A program made the translations under genes and the position numbers. The notes under the pieces were generated by a model. It saw only the letters and a program-made list of their open reading frames with translations, was not told where the DNA came from and did not search any database. From positions 86,849,546-86,913,545 of the forward strand of contig CM054182.1 in NCBI GenBank assembly GCA_028829895.1: a stretch of 64,000 bases of DNA, in the 5' to 3' direction. Numbering within the stretch: the stretch's first letter is position 1; the number at the start of each line of letters is the position of its first letter. Shown here piece after piece: positions 46,691 through 59,560 of this stretch. Source of the stretch: Sinotaia quadrata (Eukaryota; Mollusca; Gastropoda; Architaenioglossa; Viviparidae).

Positions 46691-48254
46691 GCTGTCATAT
46701 AATGGCTTATGTAGCCCACACCAATCCTCCTCTAAAAATAGATTACATGCAAACCTAGTGGTATAAGTATCAACAATATATGTATTCAACAAGAAATAAC
46801 ACAAGACAGTGTGGTACTTATAGTAAATAGTTCAATATATACAATTAGATTTTATATATATTTAAATTCAAATAATGACCATGTGGTCATATGAGAATGC
46901 TTGTTTGAGACCTATGGCTCTATTGTAGTTAATTGGTTTATTTGTATGAGTGAACTATAAAAGAGTTTATAAGAGAACACTGAATATTTCTGAGTGAACT
47001 CTAAAAGTACTTTGGTAGAGTTTGTCTACAACTTGACTGAAGCTGTGCAGTTGTTGATTTTCATAAATACATAACTTTAGGTATATGTCCAAGTCGATGC
47101 TCATGTGGTCCATTGAATTGGCACATGCATCATTCTGCCCTGGTGTTGCTTCCCAGTGCAAGACTTTTCAAAGTCAACATCCAAGATAACGTGGTTCTGT
47201 CTTAGCATTGTCTTGCAGCTCTACATTTGTTGAACTCAACATCTCAGATATCATTCATAAAGTCTCAGACAAAGTGCCAATCTGCCAATAAAATAAACAT
47301 GGGCTAAGAAAGCATCCTCGTGGTGTTCTCTGACAGAAAACTCTTATTTACATGGTCATCAAACATTTTAATATCATGAGCAAAGTATAACAATATAAAA
47401 TATAGTTAATGTGAAAAGATACACATGAATATAATATTATTTGGGCAAGCAAAACCACACTACTTCAGCAGTAATATATAGAGAGGATGATTTTCTGCTG
47501 TTGATACCTGGCAATTAAGTTAGTAGTAAGATCATACTTTGTTAACACCAGAAGCCAAAGTACATGTTGCCTCAATGGTCAGCTGCATTTGACTAATGAT
47601 TTACAGGCGAGTTTCTGGTACATTCGTTTCCATGACTGAGCTGTCCTTTGATTGGTTAGTTTAATGAGTTTTCTGGAACAATCAGGTATGTTTCCAGCCT
47701 GGGGATAAGGTTCAGTCTTTATAGAAGGTAAGTTTATGTGTAGTCTATTTTTAGATGAGTGATGTGTGTTGACTACATAAGCCATAATTCTTTCACTCTT
47801 TACTCTCTTTCAAATCTGTTTCTACTTCTATTCCAATGATCTCTTTCACTCTTTCACTCTTTATTTATGACTCCCTCTGTTTCTCGTGGACTTTCTTACC
47901 CCTCCTTCCCTCTCTCTCTCTTTCTCTCTCATCATTTTCACTCTCTGAACTACACTCTCTTGCTGTACCTCTTTCCCATAGAGGCATAGAAGAACGAAAT
48001 TGAGTTAACATATAACATGTTTTTCATTTTATTTTTTCATAAAATAAAGAACTAATTTGTTCATGAAAGCTGTTGCTCGCGGCAGGAAAGATTGAATGTA
48101 AACATACATTTGTTGAATTCTTCGCCCTGCACCAGAAATTGGCATTGATTTTATTCCAAGGAATTAGCGAGAGGCACTTAATTTAATAAATATGCATGGC
48201 ACACAGGAAACACACATAATGAAGTTAATGTGACTGCTAATGTAAAGTTTTACA
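46691..48254. other. 1.5 kb mostly single-copy DNA, no gene identified
   Basis: Minus-strand frames at 46967-47161 and 47579-47785 have no recognised domain. A CT-rich tract lies at 47795-47960. An older coding relic at 46960-47330 is possible but unsupported. Confidence 0.5.
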
Positions 48255-48550
48255 CCATACACTGGAACATAACATATTATATTGTATCAGAATAATAAAT
48301 GCTATTTTGTATCTTTGTTCTGTATCAGGATAATAAATGTTGATTTGTTTCATTAGAATAACATTTTGTCCACTTTAAGGATAATAAATATTGTTTCATT
48401 GGACATAGCACTTTGTTCCGTATCAGGATAACTAGCGCTGTTTCATTGGAAATAACATTTTCTTCTGTATCTGGATAATAAATGTTGTATTGTTTCATTG
48501 CACATGCCATTTTGTTCTCTACGAGGATATTCAATATTGCATCTTAGAGC
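48255..48550. repeat. Decayed repeat, about 55-62-bp unit, 5 copies
   Basis: ctgtatcaggataataaatg, ttgtttcattgg and acataacattttgtt words recur in the same order. Confidence 0.82.
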
Positions 48551-48724
48551 ATAAAATGCATTATGTCTTAAGACATTATATGTTAATGTATCTCAGGACA
48601 TCCAAATGTTGTATTGTGTCTTAAGCCATAAATTTTATACTGTCAATCAGGATATGCTGTCTTGCATCAAATGATATGTAATTCGATATTATATCCATCT
48701 GATGTCATAAAGAGGTCTATTGTA

Positions 48725-49840
48725 TCTAATATTTGAAATGTTAACACTAATGACGCAAATATCTAATATTTGAAATGTTAACTCTAATGACGTAAATACC
48801 TAATATTTGAAATGTTAACTCTAATGACGTAAATATCTAATATTTGAAATGTTAACTCTAATGACGTAAATATCTAATATTTGAAACGTTAACACTAATG
48901 ACGTAAATATCTAATATTTGAAATGTTAACTCTAATGACGTAAATATCTAATATTTGAAACGTTAACACTAATGACGTAAATATCTAATATTTGAAATGA
49001 AAACTCTAATGACGTAAATATCTAATATTTGAAATGTTAACTCTAATTACGTAAATATCTTATATTTGAAATGTTAACTCTAATGACGTAAATATCTAAT
49101 ATTTGAAATGTTAACTCTAATGACGTAAATATCTAATATTTGAAATGTTAACTCTAATGATGTAAATATTAAAAAAATTGAAATATTAACTCTAATGACG
49201 TAAATATCTAATATTTGAAATGTTAACACTAATGACGTAAATATGTAAATATTTGAAATGTTAACACTAATGACGTAAATATCTAATATTTAAAATGTTA
49301 ACACTAATAACGTAAATATCTATTATTTAAATTAACACTAAAGACGTAAATATGTAATAATTAGAGTGCTAACACTAATGACGTAAATATCTAATATATA
49401 AAATGTTAAAACTAATGACATAAATAAGTAATATTGAAAATATTAACTCTAATGACGTAAATATGTAATATTTAAAATGTTAGCACTAATGACGTAAATA
49501 TGTAATATTTAAAATGTTAGCTCTAATGAGGTAAATATGTAATAATTAAAATGCTAACACTAATGTTGTAAATATCTAATATGTACAATGTTAACTCTAA
49601 TGATATAAATAATATTTAAAATGTCAATGCTAATGTCATAAATAATTAATAGTTAACATGTCAATACTAATAACATAAATATGTAATAATTAAAATGCTA
49701 ATACTAATTACGTAAATATGCAATATTTAAAATGTTAACACTAATGTCAATACTAAAGACATTAATATGTAAAATATAAAAAGTTAACACTAATGATGTA
49801 ATCTATATTAAAATAACTCTAAAGACTTAAAATGATATAA
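48725..49840. repeat. 37-bp minisatellite, about 30 copies, TGACGTAA in most
   Basis: atctaatatttgaaatgtta plus actctaatgacgtaaat. The left 500 bp are nearly uniform; copies decay steadily to the right. About twenty units keep TGACGTAA, a CRE/ATF-like octamer. Confidence 0.96.
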
Positions 49841-51067
49841 TTATCATATGTCATTTGAAATAAAATATTGTTTACTAAAAATTATCTACTCATCTTCAAA
49901 GTATCTAATAATTTGAAATGATGCTGCATTATGTCAAATGCTGTAAAGGTTCTCCATAATATTACTTAAGGTTGCATTATAGTTTTAAAATGTTGTACGA
50001 TATATATTGACAACATGTTTAATTGTGTCCAGTGGCATAAAGTGCACTATAATGAGCCATAAGTAAAAAACAAAAACAAAAAACACTGTATTGTATCGAC
50101 TACTTTAAAGTGTTCTGTAATGTGACATTAGCAAAAACTGCACTGTATAAAGTGCCGCAAAATTGCTCTATACTGTGTCATGATGTAAAATGTTGGATCC
50201 TGTGTCAGGATGTAAAAAGCTGTATTGTGGCTTACGACACAAAATATTCGTAAGAGAGTAACGATATAAAATATTGTAACATCTTTAGTGATGTTAAAAT
50301 CATGTGCTGATCAAATGACCATGTGATGTTGTTTATTTCCCCTCGTGATGTAAATTGTTGCACAAAAACATGATGGATATGCAAAGAGGAAATACTACAA
50401 TGTTATAAATGGATTAACTTTCTGAATCCTATTTATCTAACATATGCTTGCACTGACTTTTACAATAATCTATTAAATCTAAAAACGTAAAACTGCGCAA
50501 CACGTCTAATGACGTAATGATCTATAATGAATGTAATTACATAAAGGGCTTATTGTGCGAAAGACGCAAAGTTATAAGTTGTCACACATCGACGTAAAAC
50601 ACTTGAAGAGAAATGATTGGCTGATCTGTTTCTAGAAAGTCTAAGGCAGAGTGAAAATTGAAGTTGAAGAAAGAAGTAGAAAACCATAGCCAAGATTTAG
50701 ACGTGACATGGTAGGTAGTCTGGTGAGCCTCCGTGACCACTTAGAAACTCGTGTCACAACACTTCTGAATTGTGACACTTGTTATCACTTGTTTTGGAGT
50801 TGGTGTGTGTGTAGGGGGGTGCGTTGCGCAATATAACTGTACTTACTGGTGGTTTCCACACGGGTGAAAAGAGGGGGCACCTGGATGGTGGTGCGCACCA
50901 CAAGCCCTGAAATTCGACCTCCACAGAAAGTCCCTGAGCGGGAAGCATTCGAACATGTCTGTGGTAACGGGGTTGCTTCTTGTATCATTGTTGTTGATGC
51001 TGTTGTTATCGGCTGGGTGCATTTAGTAGTAGTCCTTGTGAAAGATCATTTCTGTTTGTCTCTTTTA

Positions 51068-51069
<2 letters not shown>
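49841..51069. other. 1.2 kb single-copy DNA
   Basis: 49860-50540 shows faint echoes (atgtaaaatgttg, gcataaagtg) that may be a decayed array. 50850-50960 is G+C-richer; overlapping frames there on both strands have no domain. Confidence 0.5.

Positions 51070-51127
<58 letters not shown>
51070..51127. repeat. (TG)n microsatellite
   Basis: A pure TG run of 58 bases. Confidence 0.98.
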
Positions 51128-51128
<1 letters not shown>

Positions 51129-51193
51129 TTTGGTGAATAAGCTTGGTTTCCTCGTGACCGTTCGTAAACAAATTTTCACCGTGCGCATTAATT

Positions 51194-52597
51194 ATAATTA
51201 AAGCCTGCGTTATATTTGAATCTACTGCATTGTCTATCATAATTAAAGCCTACTTCATTGTCTAATTAAAGCCTGCGTTATATTTGAATCTACTGCATTG
51301 TCTATCATAATTAAAGCCTACTGCATTGTCTAATTAAAGGCTGCGTTATATTTGAATCTACTGCATTGTCTATCATAATTAAAGCCTACTGCATTGTCTA
51401 ATTAAAGCCTGCGTTATATTTGAATCTACTGCATTGTCTATCATAATTAAAGCCTACTGCATTGTCTAATTAAAGGCTGCGTTATATTTGAATCTACTGC
51501 ATTGTCTATCATAATTAAAGCCTACTGCATTGTCTAATTAAAGCCTGCGTTATATTTGAATCTACTGCATTGTCTATCATAATTAAAGCCTACTGCATTG
51601 TCTAATTAAAGCCTGCGTTATATTTGAATCTACTGCATTGTCTATCATAATTAAAGCCTACTGCATTGTCTAATTAAAGCCTGCGTTATATTTGAATCTA
51701 CTGCATTGTCTATCATAATTAAAGCCTACTGCATTGTCTAATTAAAGCCTGCGTTATATTTGAATCTACTGCATTGTCTATCATAATTAAAGCCTACTGC
51801 ATTGTCTAATTAAAGCCTGCGTTATATTTGAATCTACTGCATTGTCTATCATAATTAAAGCCTACTGCATTGTCTAATTAAAGCCTGCGTTATATTTGAA
51901 TCTACTGCATTGTCTATCATAATTAAAGCCTACTGCATTGTCTAATTAAAGCCTGCGTTATATTTGAATCTACTGCATTGTCTATCATAATTAAAGCCTA
52001 CTGCATTGTCTAATTAAAGCCTGCGTTATATTTGAATCTACTGCATTGTCTATCATAATTAAAGCCTACTGCATTGTCTAATTAAAGCCTGCGTTATATT
52101 TGAATCTACTGCATTGTCTATCATAATTAAAGCCTACTGCATTGTCTAATTAAAGCCTGCGTTATATTTGAATCTACTGCATTGTCTATCATAATTAAAG
52201 CCTACTGCATTGTCTAATTAAAACCTGCGTTATATTTGAATCTACTGCATTGTCTATCATAATTAAAACCTTCTGCATTGTCTAATTAAAGCCTGCATTA
52301 TATTTTAATCATAATTAAAGCCTGCATTATATTTTAATCATAATTAAAGCCTACTGCATTGTCTAATTAAAGCCTGCATTATATTTTAATCATAATTAAA
52401 GCCTACTGCATTGTCTAATTAAAGCCTGCATTATATTTTAATCATAATTAAAGCCTACTGCATTGTCTAATTAAAGCCTGCATTATATTTTAATCATAAT
52501 TAAAGCCTACTGCATTGTCTAATTAAAGCCTGCGTTATATTTTAATCATAATTAAAGCCTACTGCATTGTCTAATTAAAGCCTGCGTTATATATAAT
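51194..52597. repeat. Highly uniform 68-bp dimeric satellite, 1.4 kb
   Basis: Each unit is a 45-bp monomer (aattaaagcctgcgttatat, ttgaatctactgcattgtct, atcat) plus a shortened 23-bp monomer (aattaaagcctactgcattg, tct). About 16 copies to 52290 are almost identical. The last 300 bp switch to a 52-bp variant with cctgcattatattttaatca, about 6 copies. Confidence 0.98.
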
Positions 52598-52641
52598 TAC
52601 TGTTCTAGATGCTGCATAAAATGCTCGATACGGCAGCATTT

Positions 52642-52642
52642 A

Positions 52643-52718
<76 letters not shown>
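52642..52718. repeat. (GAAA)n microsatellite
   Basis: A pure run of about 19 units. Confidence 0.98.
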
Positions 52719-53384
52719 CATAATGATGCATACTTTACATTATATCTAATGACATAATACTCTAATGTCTACACAAATCCTGCAAAGTGCAATTGTGAGA
52801 AAGCACTAAATTTTATGGATGCGAACATTATGCCAAGTCAAAATGAATTATTTATCAACGTACGAATGGGCGAAACAAAGGAACGACACACTACTGAAAT
52901 AGGGGAAGTAAGCAGTGAACATGAGATTTAGTACAAATTTCGCTAAACAGTACTCGAACAAAAAAATAAATGAAATTAATACTGAATAACCATACTGGCA
53001 TTTATTTAATTGGGAAAAAATTGACATGTACACAGATTTTCAAATATCTTAAATAATCTCCCCTTTTTACTTACTGGTGACTGTGGCCACAATTCCTTTA
53101 AGATAGATATATTATGTGTGTGTAGATGGCGAGTCTGTGCTTTCCTATTGAAAGTCATAACACACACTTTTGTGCTATTCTTAAATCTCTTCGCAAATTT
53201 CATTCAGAATTACAGAGCAGAAGAGTAATGCACTCAAGTAAGATTTAGTATCGGTTGAAATAATAGCTTACCCCGCTTGGTTAAACTCTAATTATCTCCA
53301 CAGAGGGCACCAAGGTAGTTAACTGCCACTTTTTATGGCAATAACGTTGATGCAAGTGGTCGAATGAAAAGCTGTCCTCGGACT
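52719..53384. other. Single-copy AT-rich DNA
   Basis: Short minus frames only; nothing recognised. Confidence 0.55.
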
Positions 53385-53590
53385 ACGTTGTTAAAGTTCA
53401 TTACAAAATTATCTCCATGCTGATTAATCTAAAAACCGAGGCTTTAAACTTTACTGGTTTAATATTATTAAAGTTCATTACAAAATTATCTGGTTTAATA
53501 TTATTAAAATTCATTACAAAATTCTCTCCATGCTGATTAATCTAAAAACCGAGGATTTAAATTTTACTGGTTTAATGTTATTAAATTTTA
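53385..53590. repeat. Direct duplication with partial third copy
   Basis: ttaaagttcattacaaaatt and ctccatgctgattaatctaa, with aaaccgagg following, occur twice; a truncated copy lies between them. Confidence 0.9.
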
Positions 53591-54180
53591 TTCTGAAATC
53601 GTACAAGGTTGCTAAAGTTCAATCTGAAATCATATAATGCTATTCATCTTCTATTCTGAAATCGTACAGTGTTTTTTAATTTCATTTTGAAATTGTATAA
53701 TGCTTTTTAATTTCACTTGAAAATCGTACAATGCTTTTTAATTTCGCTTTGAAATTGTATAATGTTTTTTAATTTCACTTTGAAATTATATAATGCTTTT
53801 TAATTTCACTTTGAAATCGTAATATACTGCTTAATTTCATTGGGGAATCGAATAAGATTGCTTACTTATTCTGGAATTGCATAATGCTACTTCATTCTGA
53901 ACCACATACATTTTATCTTAATTCTGAAATAGTAAACTGCTGTCAAGAATCATTCTGAAACCGTATAATGCTGTTTAACTTGTTATGAATTTGTATTATG
54001 TTGCATATTTCTTTCTGACTGGGATAAGATTGTTAATTTCATTCCGAAATAGTATAATGCTGTTTAAATTCATTCTGAAATCGTATATAATTTGTTTTTA
54101 ACTTCATTCTGAAATCGTGTGATGTTGTTTAATTTCATTCTGAAATTGTATATTGCCTTTTAAATTCATTCTATTATTAA
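53591..54180. repeat. Decayed minisatellite, about 32-bp unit, 17-18 copies
   Basis: taatttcattctgaaatcgt plus ataatgcttttt in many variants; most regular at 53690-53830. Confidence 0.88.
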
Positions 54181-54507
54181 GTCGCTGATGATTAATCGAC
54201 AAGTGTAGAGGTGTCGGTTGTACTGGACAACGGATATTGGTTGTACTGGACAGTAGATGATGGAACTTGTCACGGACTAGGTCATAACGGGATGTAGATT
54301 TAATCTGTATATTCTACCGTCACTTTTACCACGCCTCATTGTAGGTTTGAGCAAATGCTTTAGAATTCTCCCTGCCACTAACCACTCAATGTGCACCCAC
54401 TCAATCAAAACACTTCGCATCCCCACCTTTCACTTCACAAATAAACATTATCATAACATTTCTGACTTATTAAATTGCGGATAACATCTCATCTTAAATT
54501 TATAGAT
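54181..54507. other. Short single-copy gap
   Basis: A 27-bp echo of ggttgtactggaca occurs twice near 54217 and 54239. Nothing else. Confidence 0.55.
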
Positions 54508-55540
54508 TTGTGGTGGCTAAATTTGTCTCTCCCTATTTTAAAATTTAATTGTTATATAAATTGTTAAATTGTCAGAATGATTCGACCTTCGGCACTCCTT
54601 ATAATGATATTTTGAAAGTGTCAGAGTTGGAAGTAAACAACCCGAGTAGAGAATATGCTAGAAATTGCTGATGTAATGCAAACTACTTCAATTATGTGAT
54701 AGTTTTAATTATCCAATGGTTAAGATTTATGAGAACGAGACCAGCCAATGGACTGAGATCTAGAAGTTTGATGGTGAGCTAACTGACTGATTGAGAGAGG
54801 ATTGATTTAGAAATATTTTATACATTTTTTCTATTGATTTGTTATACTTGTGCTTTAGAGATTGTATTATGTGAGTGGACTATTATTTCTACAAATGTTT
54901 GAACAAAGCAGTTCTTATGTGTGCTAAAACTTGACATTGTTTTGATAAGCTGTGTGCATGTATCAGGCTAATAAATACAATTGCAGGAAACTGTAAGTTG
55001 AGACTGGAATATAAGAAAGAATGGAGTTATAAAGCAATAAAACTGGAAACTTAGATTTGCTCCCTGATTATATTTTGCAGTGAGTAAGCAGCTTTCATGT
55101 GTTATTTGAATCTAATGGTTCACTGATTGTAAGCTTTCATGTGTTATTTGTTATGGTTCACTGATTGTAAGCTTCTATGACTGGGGAGATGCAGGAATCA
55201 TCTGCTGCTGTGTGTGTAAGTATAAAGGAATACACTACACTCCTTTGATGTATACATCAAGAACATTTCTGGTACAGGGAGTACTAGAAATTATTAAAAT
55301 TGATGTTCTGCTTAAACAAACTGGTATGGCAAAAAAAGCCCAGGTTGACTTCAAGAGAAAAAGCAGTGAATCTGTTTTCAAAGTGAGGAGAGACAGAAAC
55401 ACATGAAAATTGAATTGAAATATAACTTGTGACATTGCTACAAAAAAGGAGTGAAATCTATTGAGATCACGCCTAAATTAGGTTATGTAAAGACAATTAT
55501 CACTTAGCTTTAATAATTCCATTTCTGTTCTCTGATAGGA
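54508..55540 (+). mobile_element. Dispersed repeat family, copy D (plus, longest)
   Basis: Starts tgtggtggctaaatttgtc and aligns with copies A-C over the first 270 bases. It then follows copy A alone (to about 55150) and copy C again from about 55205 (gtaagtataaa, cctttgatgtat, tgttctgctta, aacttgtgac). It therefore shows the order of the whole element, about 1 kb. No reading frame with a known domain. Confidence 0.7.
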
Positions 55541-56099
55541 CTATCCTGTGATTTGTTTTAGCATGATGTTGAATTGTACTTTATTATATAAGACTGTGAA
55601 ACATAAGAATTATTAGAACATGGTTTCATGGAAGTATTGATGTCAAGTAATCTTTTTCATTATATTTGTCAGATGTATATTTGATTGTTCATTTCATAAA
55701 TTTATTTTTACATTTATTGACCTTCTTACACATATCGATAATCTTTTGTTGGAGAAGAAAGTTGGTGGGTGGGGGTTCGCTAAATGTAGATTAAAGACGG
55801 ATTTGTCTTGTTTTCCACCTACGTAATATTGTATGATGGTAAATATTTCTTAATGTTCTGGGAGGCGTTTAGAGCGTCCGCATATCCGCCATGAGAGAGA
55901 GAGAGACAGACGAGTGGTGCATGCTGGATAACTATTAATAACACAAATTAAGATTCTTATCACTTGTAATTAGTTATGAATGATGAATTAATTATTATTA
56001 ATATTAATCATTATCTAAGTGGCATAGACATCACAAGATTAAAAATGACAATTTATATTTAAAATATGTGGGAAAAATTCCCATCATACAACACTATGA
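55541..56099. other. Single-copy AT-rich DNA
   Basis: A short (GA) stretch lies near 55895 and ATTATTAATATTAATCATTA-like sequence near 55993. No gene. Confidence 0.55.
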
Positions 56100-56440
56100 G
56101 TGGTTTTAGAAACTCCACTGAATCCCTTCACCGTTTGATTATAGAAACTCCACTTAATCCCTTCACTATGTTTGATTATAGAAACTCCACTTAATCCCTT
56201 CACTATGTTTGATTATAGAAACTCTACTTAATCTCTTCACTATGTTTGATTATAGAAACACTACTTAATCTTTTCACTATGCCTGACACTGAACGGGTCA
56301 TGGAATCTCTACTTAATCCTTTCACTATATGTGGCTATAGAAACTCTACTTAATCCCTTCTCTGTGTGGCTATAGAAACTCTACTTAATCTCTTCATTAT
56401 TTGTCATTAGAAAACTCTTCTAAGCACTCCACTGTCCTAG
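56100..56440. repeat. Minisatellite, 36-42-bp unit, about 8 copies
   Basis: tatagaaactccacttaatc plus ccttcactatgtttgat; copies decay to the right. Confidence 0.93.
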
Positions 56441-57599
56441 ATCTGAGAAACCTCTTAACATCCTACACTGAATTTGGAACAATACTAACTTTAATTTTTA
56501 AAAATATATAATAATACTTTGTGATTATTTTAAAGGAAGGAATGCAAGAATAAAAATAACTTTTATTTCTTTCTGACATTACAACAGAAATGAAATTGAA
56601 AAGAATTGGATTAAAGGGGTTAACTGGTTCTAAGGACCTGATTGGCAGGTAGTTAAACGATAATAGGGCAATCGATTAAGCGCATTATTGAGCAATATCT
56701 CCTTTCGTTTCTTCCAAGGACTTAGTTGACCTGGGAATGTCAGTCTTCGGTATGTTTTGCTTCCCTGGAAATTAATGAGGGGGGGGGGAGGAGTGTCATA
56801 TTTCTAAAATTACTATTTTATGTGCCTATGTGTGTGCGTGCCTGCCTGTCCGGTCAGTGATTGTACAGACATGTTATTGGAAAGATTCGCATTGTAGAAT
56901 TAGTCTAGAAGCTAGAGAGAACTAGAATGGTTTATGTTTAATGTTATTGAATTTGTTTGTCGTTTGAAATAAGCAACTAAAATATAGTACGTACGCAAAG
57001 CAATGTGAGGTTTGACAGGATGTACAATTAGCAAGCAAACTATGCTAACGGTTATAAAGTAACAGTGCCACATGACCAAGGACGGAATTTGATAGACAGT
57101 TATTTGACCAAGTGGAAATAACTCCATACTGAGAGAACCGGCGGGCAAGCTGCAAATCGGACTGAATGATTCAGCCATTTACCGAGGGGCTAATTAGATC
57201 AGACCAGGCGTAAAAAGTCACTTTTGCCGACGTGACTAGAAAAAAAGGACAACGATCCATGAATTATGACGACAGAAAAAGTCATAAAGGTGACAGAAAG
57301 CTTTCAGTCGGGGCCTGACTCAACATCCAGCCCCTTTTGCCTGTTTCATCCGTTAGTCATCTTGCTCAAGTCGCACACTTCAGTGTTATTTACTTCTCAG
57401 CACGTTTTAATCAGTCTTGGCTCTTTCGTTGTACCTCCATCTTGTATAATTTCACATTTTCTTTTTATATTATTTGTTGACTTTTCCTTATTAACTTGTA
57501 GAATCTCACATTCCCTTTTTATATTATTTTGTTGACTTTACCTTATTAACTTTGCTCAGTGTCTCAATTGTCGTGTAGCAAAGTAAAACATGAGAAACC
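56441..57599. other. 1.1 kb single-copy DNA, no gene identified
   Basis: A run of 10 or more G near 56780 and G+C-richer DNA at 57120-57330. Frames at 56912-57178 (-) and 57266-57535 (+) have no domain. A 38-base echo of cattttctttttatattatt occurs at about 57456 and 57511. Confidence 0.5.
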
Positions 57600-58215
57600 T
57601 TGTATGTCTGTTAGGTCCTTACATCAACTTGTTTGTTCATTAGCGCCTTATTAAAATCTGTTTGTTCATTAGCGAATATTAAAACTTGTTTGTTCTTTAG
57701 AATCTGTTTGTTCATTAGCGCCATATTAGAACTTGTTTGTTATCAAAGTCTTATTAGAAATTCTTTGTTCATTAGCGCCTCATTAGAACTTCTGTTATCA
57801 AAACCATAACAGAACTTGCTTGTTATTGTTATTAAAGGCTTTATAGAACTTGTGGGTTTATTAAAGCCGCATTAGAACTTGTTTGTCTATTAGCGCCTTG
57901 TTAGAACTTGTGTGTCTATTAGCGCCTTGTTAGAACTTGTGTGTCTATTAGCGACTTGTTAGAACTTGTGTGCCTATTAGCGACTTGTTAGAACCAGTGT
58001 GTCTATTAACGACTTGTTAGAACCAGCGTGTGTCTATTAGCGACTTGTTAGAATTCGTGTGTCTATTAGCGCCATTTTAGAAAGAGTGTGTCAGCGCCAT
58101 GTTAGAAAGAGTGTGTCAGTTAGCGCCTTGTGTGTGTCTATTAGTGTCTTGCTAGAACTTGTGTGTCTATTAGTGTCTTGCTAGAACTTGTGTGTCTATT
58201 AAAGCCTTGCTTTAC
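57600..58215. repeat. Minisatellite, 27-29-bp unit, about 20 copies
   Basis: gttagaacttgtgtgtctat plus tagcgcctt. Best at 57885-58030; the left part uses gtttgttcattagcgcc variants. Confidence 0.94.
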
Positions 58216-58399
58216 ACTGTTATAGTATAGTAGTACTGAAAGGAGGGCTTTTCTCTAGTACTCAAAGAGAGTTTCTGTAGAATTTCTGAAGAATAAGTAT
58301 TTCTCTTTACAGCGGAAATGAGAGCATCATTAGTACTGAAAGATGGAGAAAGATAGAGATATCTGCAGCATCGAAAAGTGGGCGTATCCTTATATTAGT
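58216..58399. other. Short gap, weak echoes of the next repeat
   Basis: gtagtactgaaag-like words recur without a period. Confidence 0.5.
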
Positions 58400-58650
58400 A
58401 GTGTTGAATGTATAGAGATATATGTAGCATCATATAGAGGTATCTGTAGTATTAGTAGTATCGAAAGATGAACATTCCCATGTATAGAATTATTTAAAGC
58501 ATTAGTTTTATTGAAAGATTGTCTTTCCCTTGTATAGAATTATTTAAAGTATTAGTTTTATTGAAAGATTGTCTTTCCCTTGTATAGAATTATTTAAAGT
58601 ATTAGTTTTATTGAAAGATTGTCGTTCCCTTGTATATAGGTATCTTTAGT
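58400..58650. repeat. Repeat with 61-bp unit, about 3.5 copies
   Basis: tgtatagaattatttaaagt, attagttttattgaaagatt, gtctttccct; the left copies are decayed. Confidence 0.93.
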
Positions 58651-58714
58651 ATAGTATTAGTAGTACCTAAGGATGGGCGTTTCCCTTATTAAACAGCTGC
58701 AGTGCCTTATACTA

Positions 58715-59385
58715 GTGATAATGTGTTTTATAGAACTGCAGTGCCTTGTATTAGTAATAAATGTGTTTTACAGAAGTTCAGAATCTAGTACTAGTGGTAA
58801 TGTGTTTTACGGAACAACAGGGTCTAGTTAGTACTAGTGGTAATGTGTTTTACAGAACTGCAGGGCCTTGCATTAGTGATAATATGTTTTACAGAACTGC
58901 AGGATCTAGTATTAGTGGTAATGTGTTTTACAGAACTGCAGGGTCTAGTTAGTACTAGTGGTAATGTATTTTATAGAACTGCAGGATCTAGTACTAGTGG
59001 TAATGTGTTTTACAGAACTGCAGGGTCTAGTACCAGTGGTAATGCGTTTTACAGAACTGCAGGGTCTAGTACCAGTGGTAATGTGTTTTACAGAACTGCA
59101 GGGTCTAATACCAGTGGTAATGTGTTTTACAGAACTGCAGGGTCTAGTACCAGTGGTAATGTGTTTTACAGAACTGCAGGGTCTAGTACCAGTGGTAATG
59201 CGTTTTACAGAACTGCAGGGTCTAGTATCAGTGGTAATGTGTTTTACAGAAATGCAGGGTCTAGTACCAGTGGTAATGTGTTTTACAGAAATGCAGGGTC
59301 TAGTACCAGTGGTAATGTGTTTTACAGAAATGCAGGGTCTAGTACCAGTGGTAATGTGTTTTACAGAACTGCAGTGCCAATCAAA
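58715..59385. repeat. Minisatellite, 39-bp unit, about 17 copies
   Basis: ggtaatgtgttttacagaac, tgcagggtctagtaccagt. Because 39 is a multiple of three and the unit lacks stops, two plus frames stay open. The longest is 187 codons at 58837-59400, a 13-residue repeat (GNVFYRTAGSSTS); the other reads VVMCFTELQGLVP. Two equally open frames argue against either being a protein. Confidence 0.97.
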
Positions 59386-59454
59386 GTGATGCAGCGATGA
59401 AGGGCAATCAAAATCACACCATACTAATGTTATTCCTATTATTAAAATAATAAA

Positions 59455-59560
59455 TTCATTTAATGCACTTTGTATTCGTGAATATGAAGCATAAACTATA
59501 ACGTTTGTTTAATGCACTTTGTATTCGTGAATATGATGCATAAATAATAACGTTTGTTCT
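59455..59560. repeat. Direct duplication, 49-bp unit, 2 copies
   Basis: aatgcactttgtattcgtga followed by atatga; starts at 59462 and 59511. Confidence 0.95.

Noticed and set aside
46960..47330. Decayed retroelement or gene on the minus strand
   Set aside because: Some codon-like composition, but stops in every frame and no motif that I could match.
58837..59400. 187-codon reading frame as a protein gene
   Set aside because: It is a by-product of a 39-bp tandem array; another frame is equally open and there is no flanking coding sequence.
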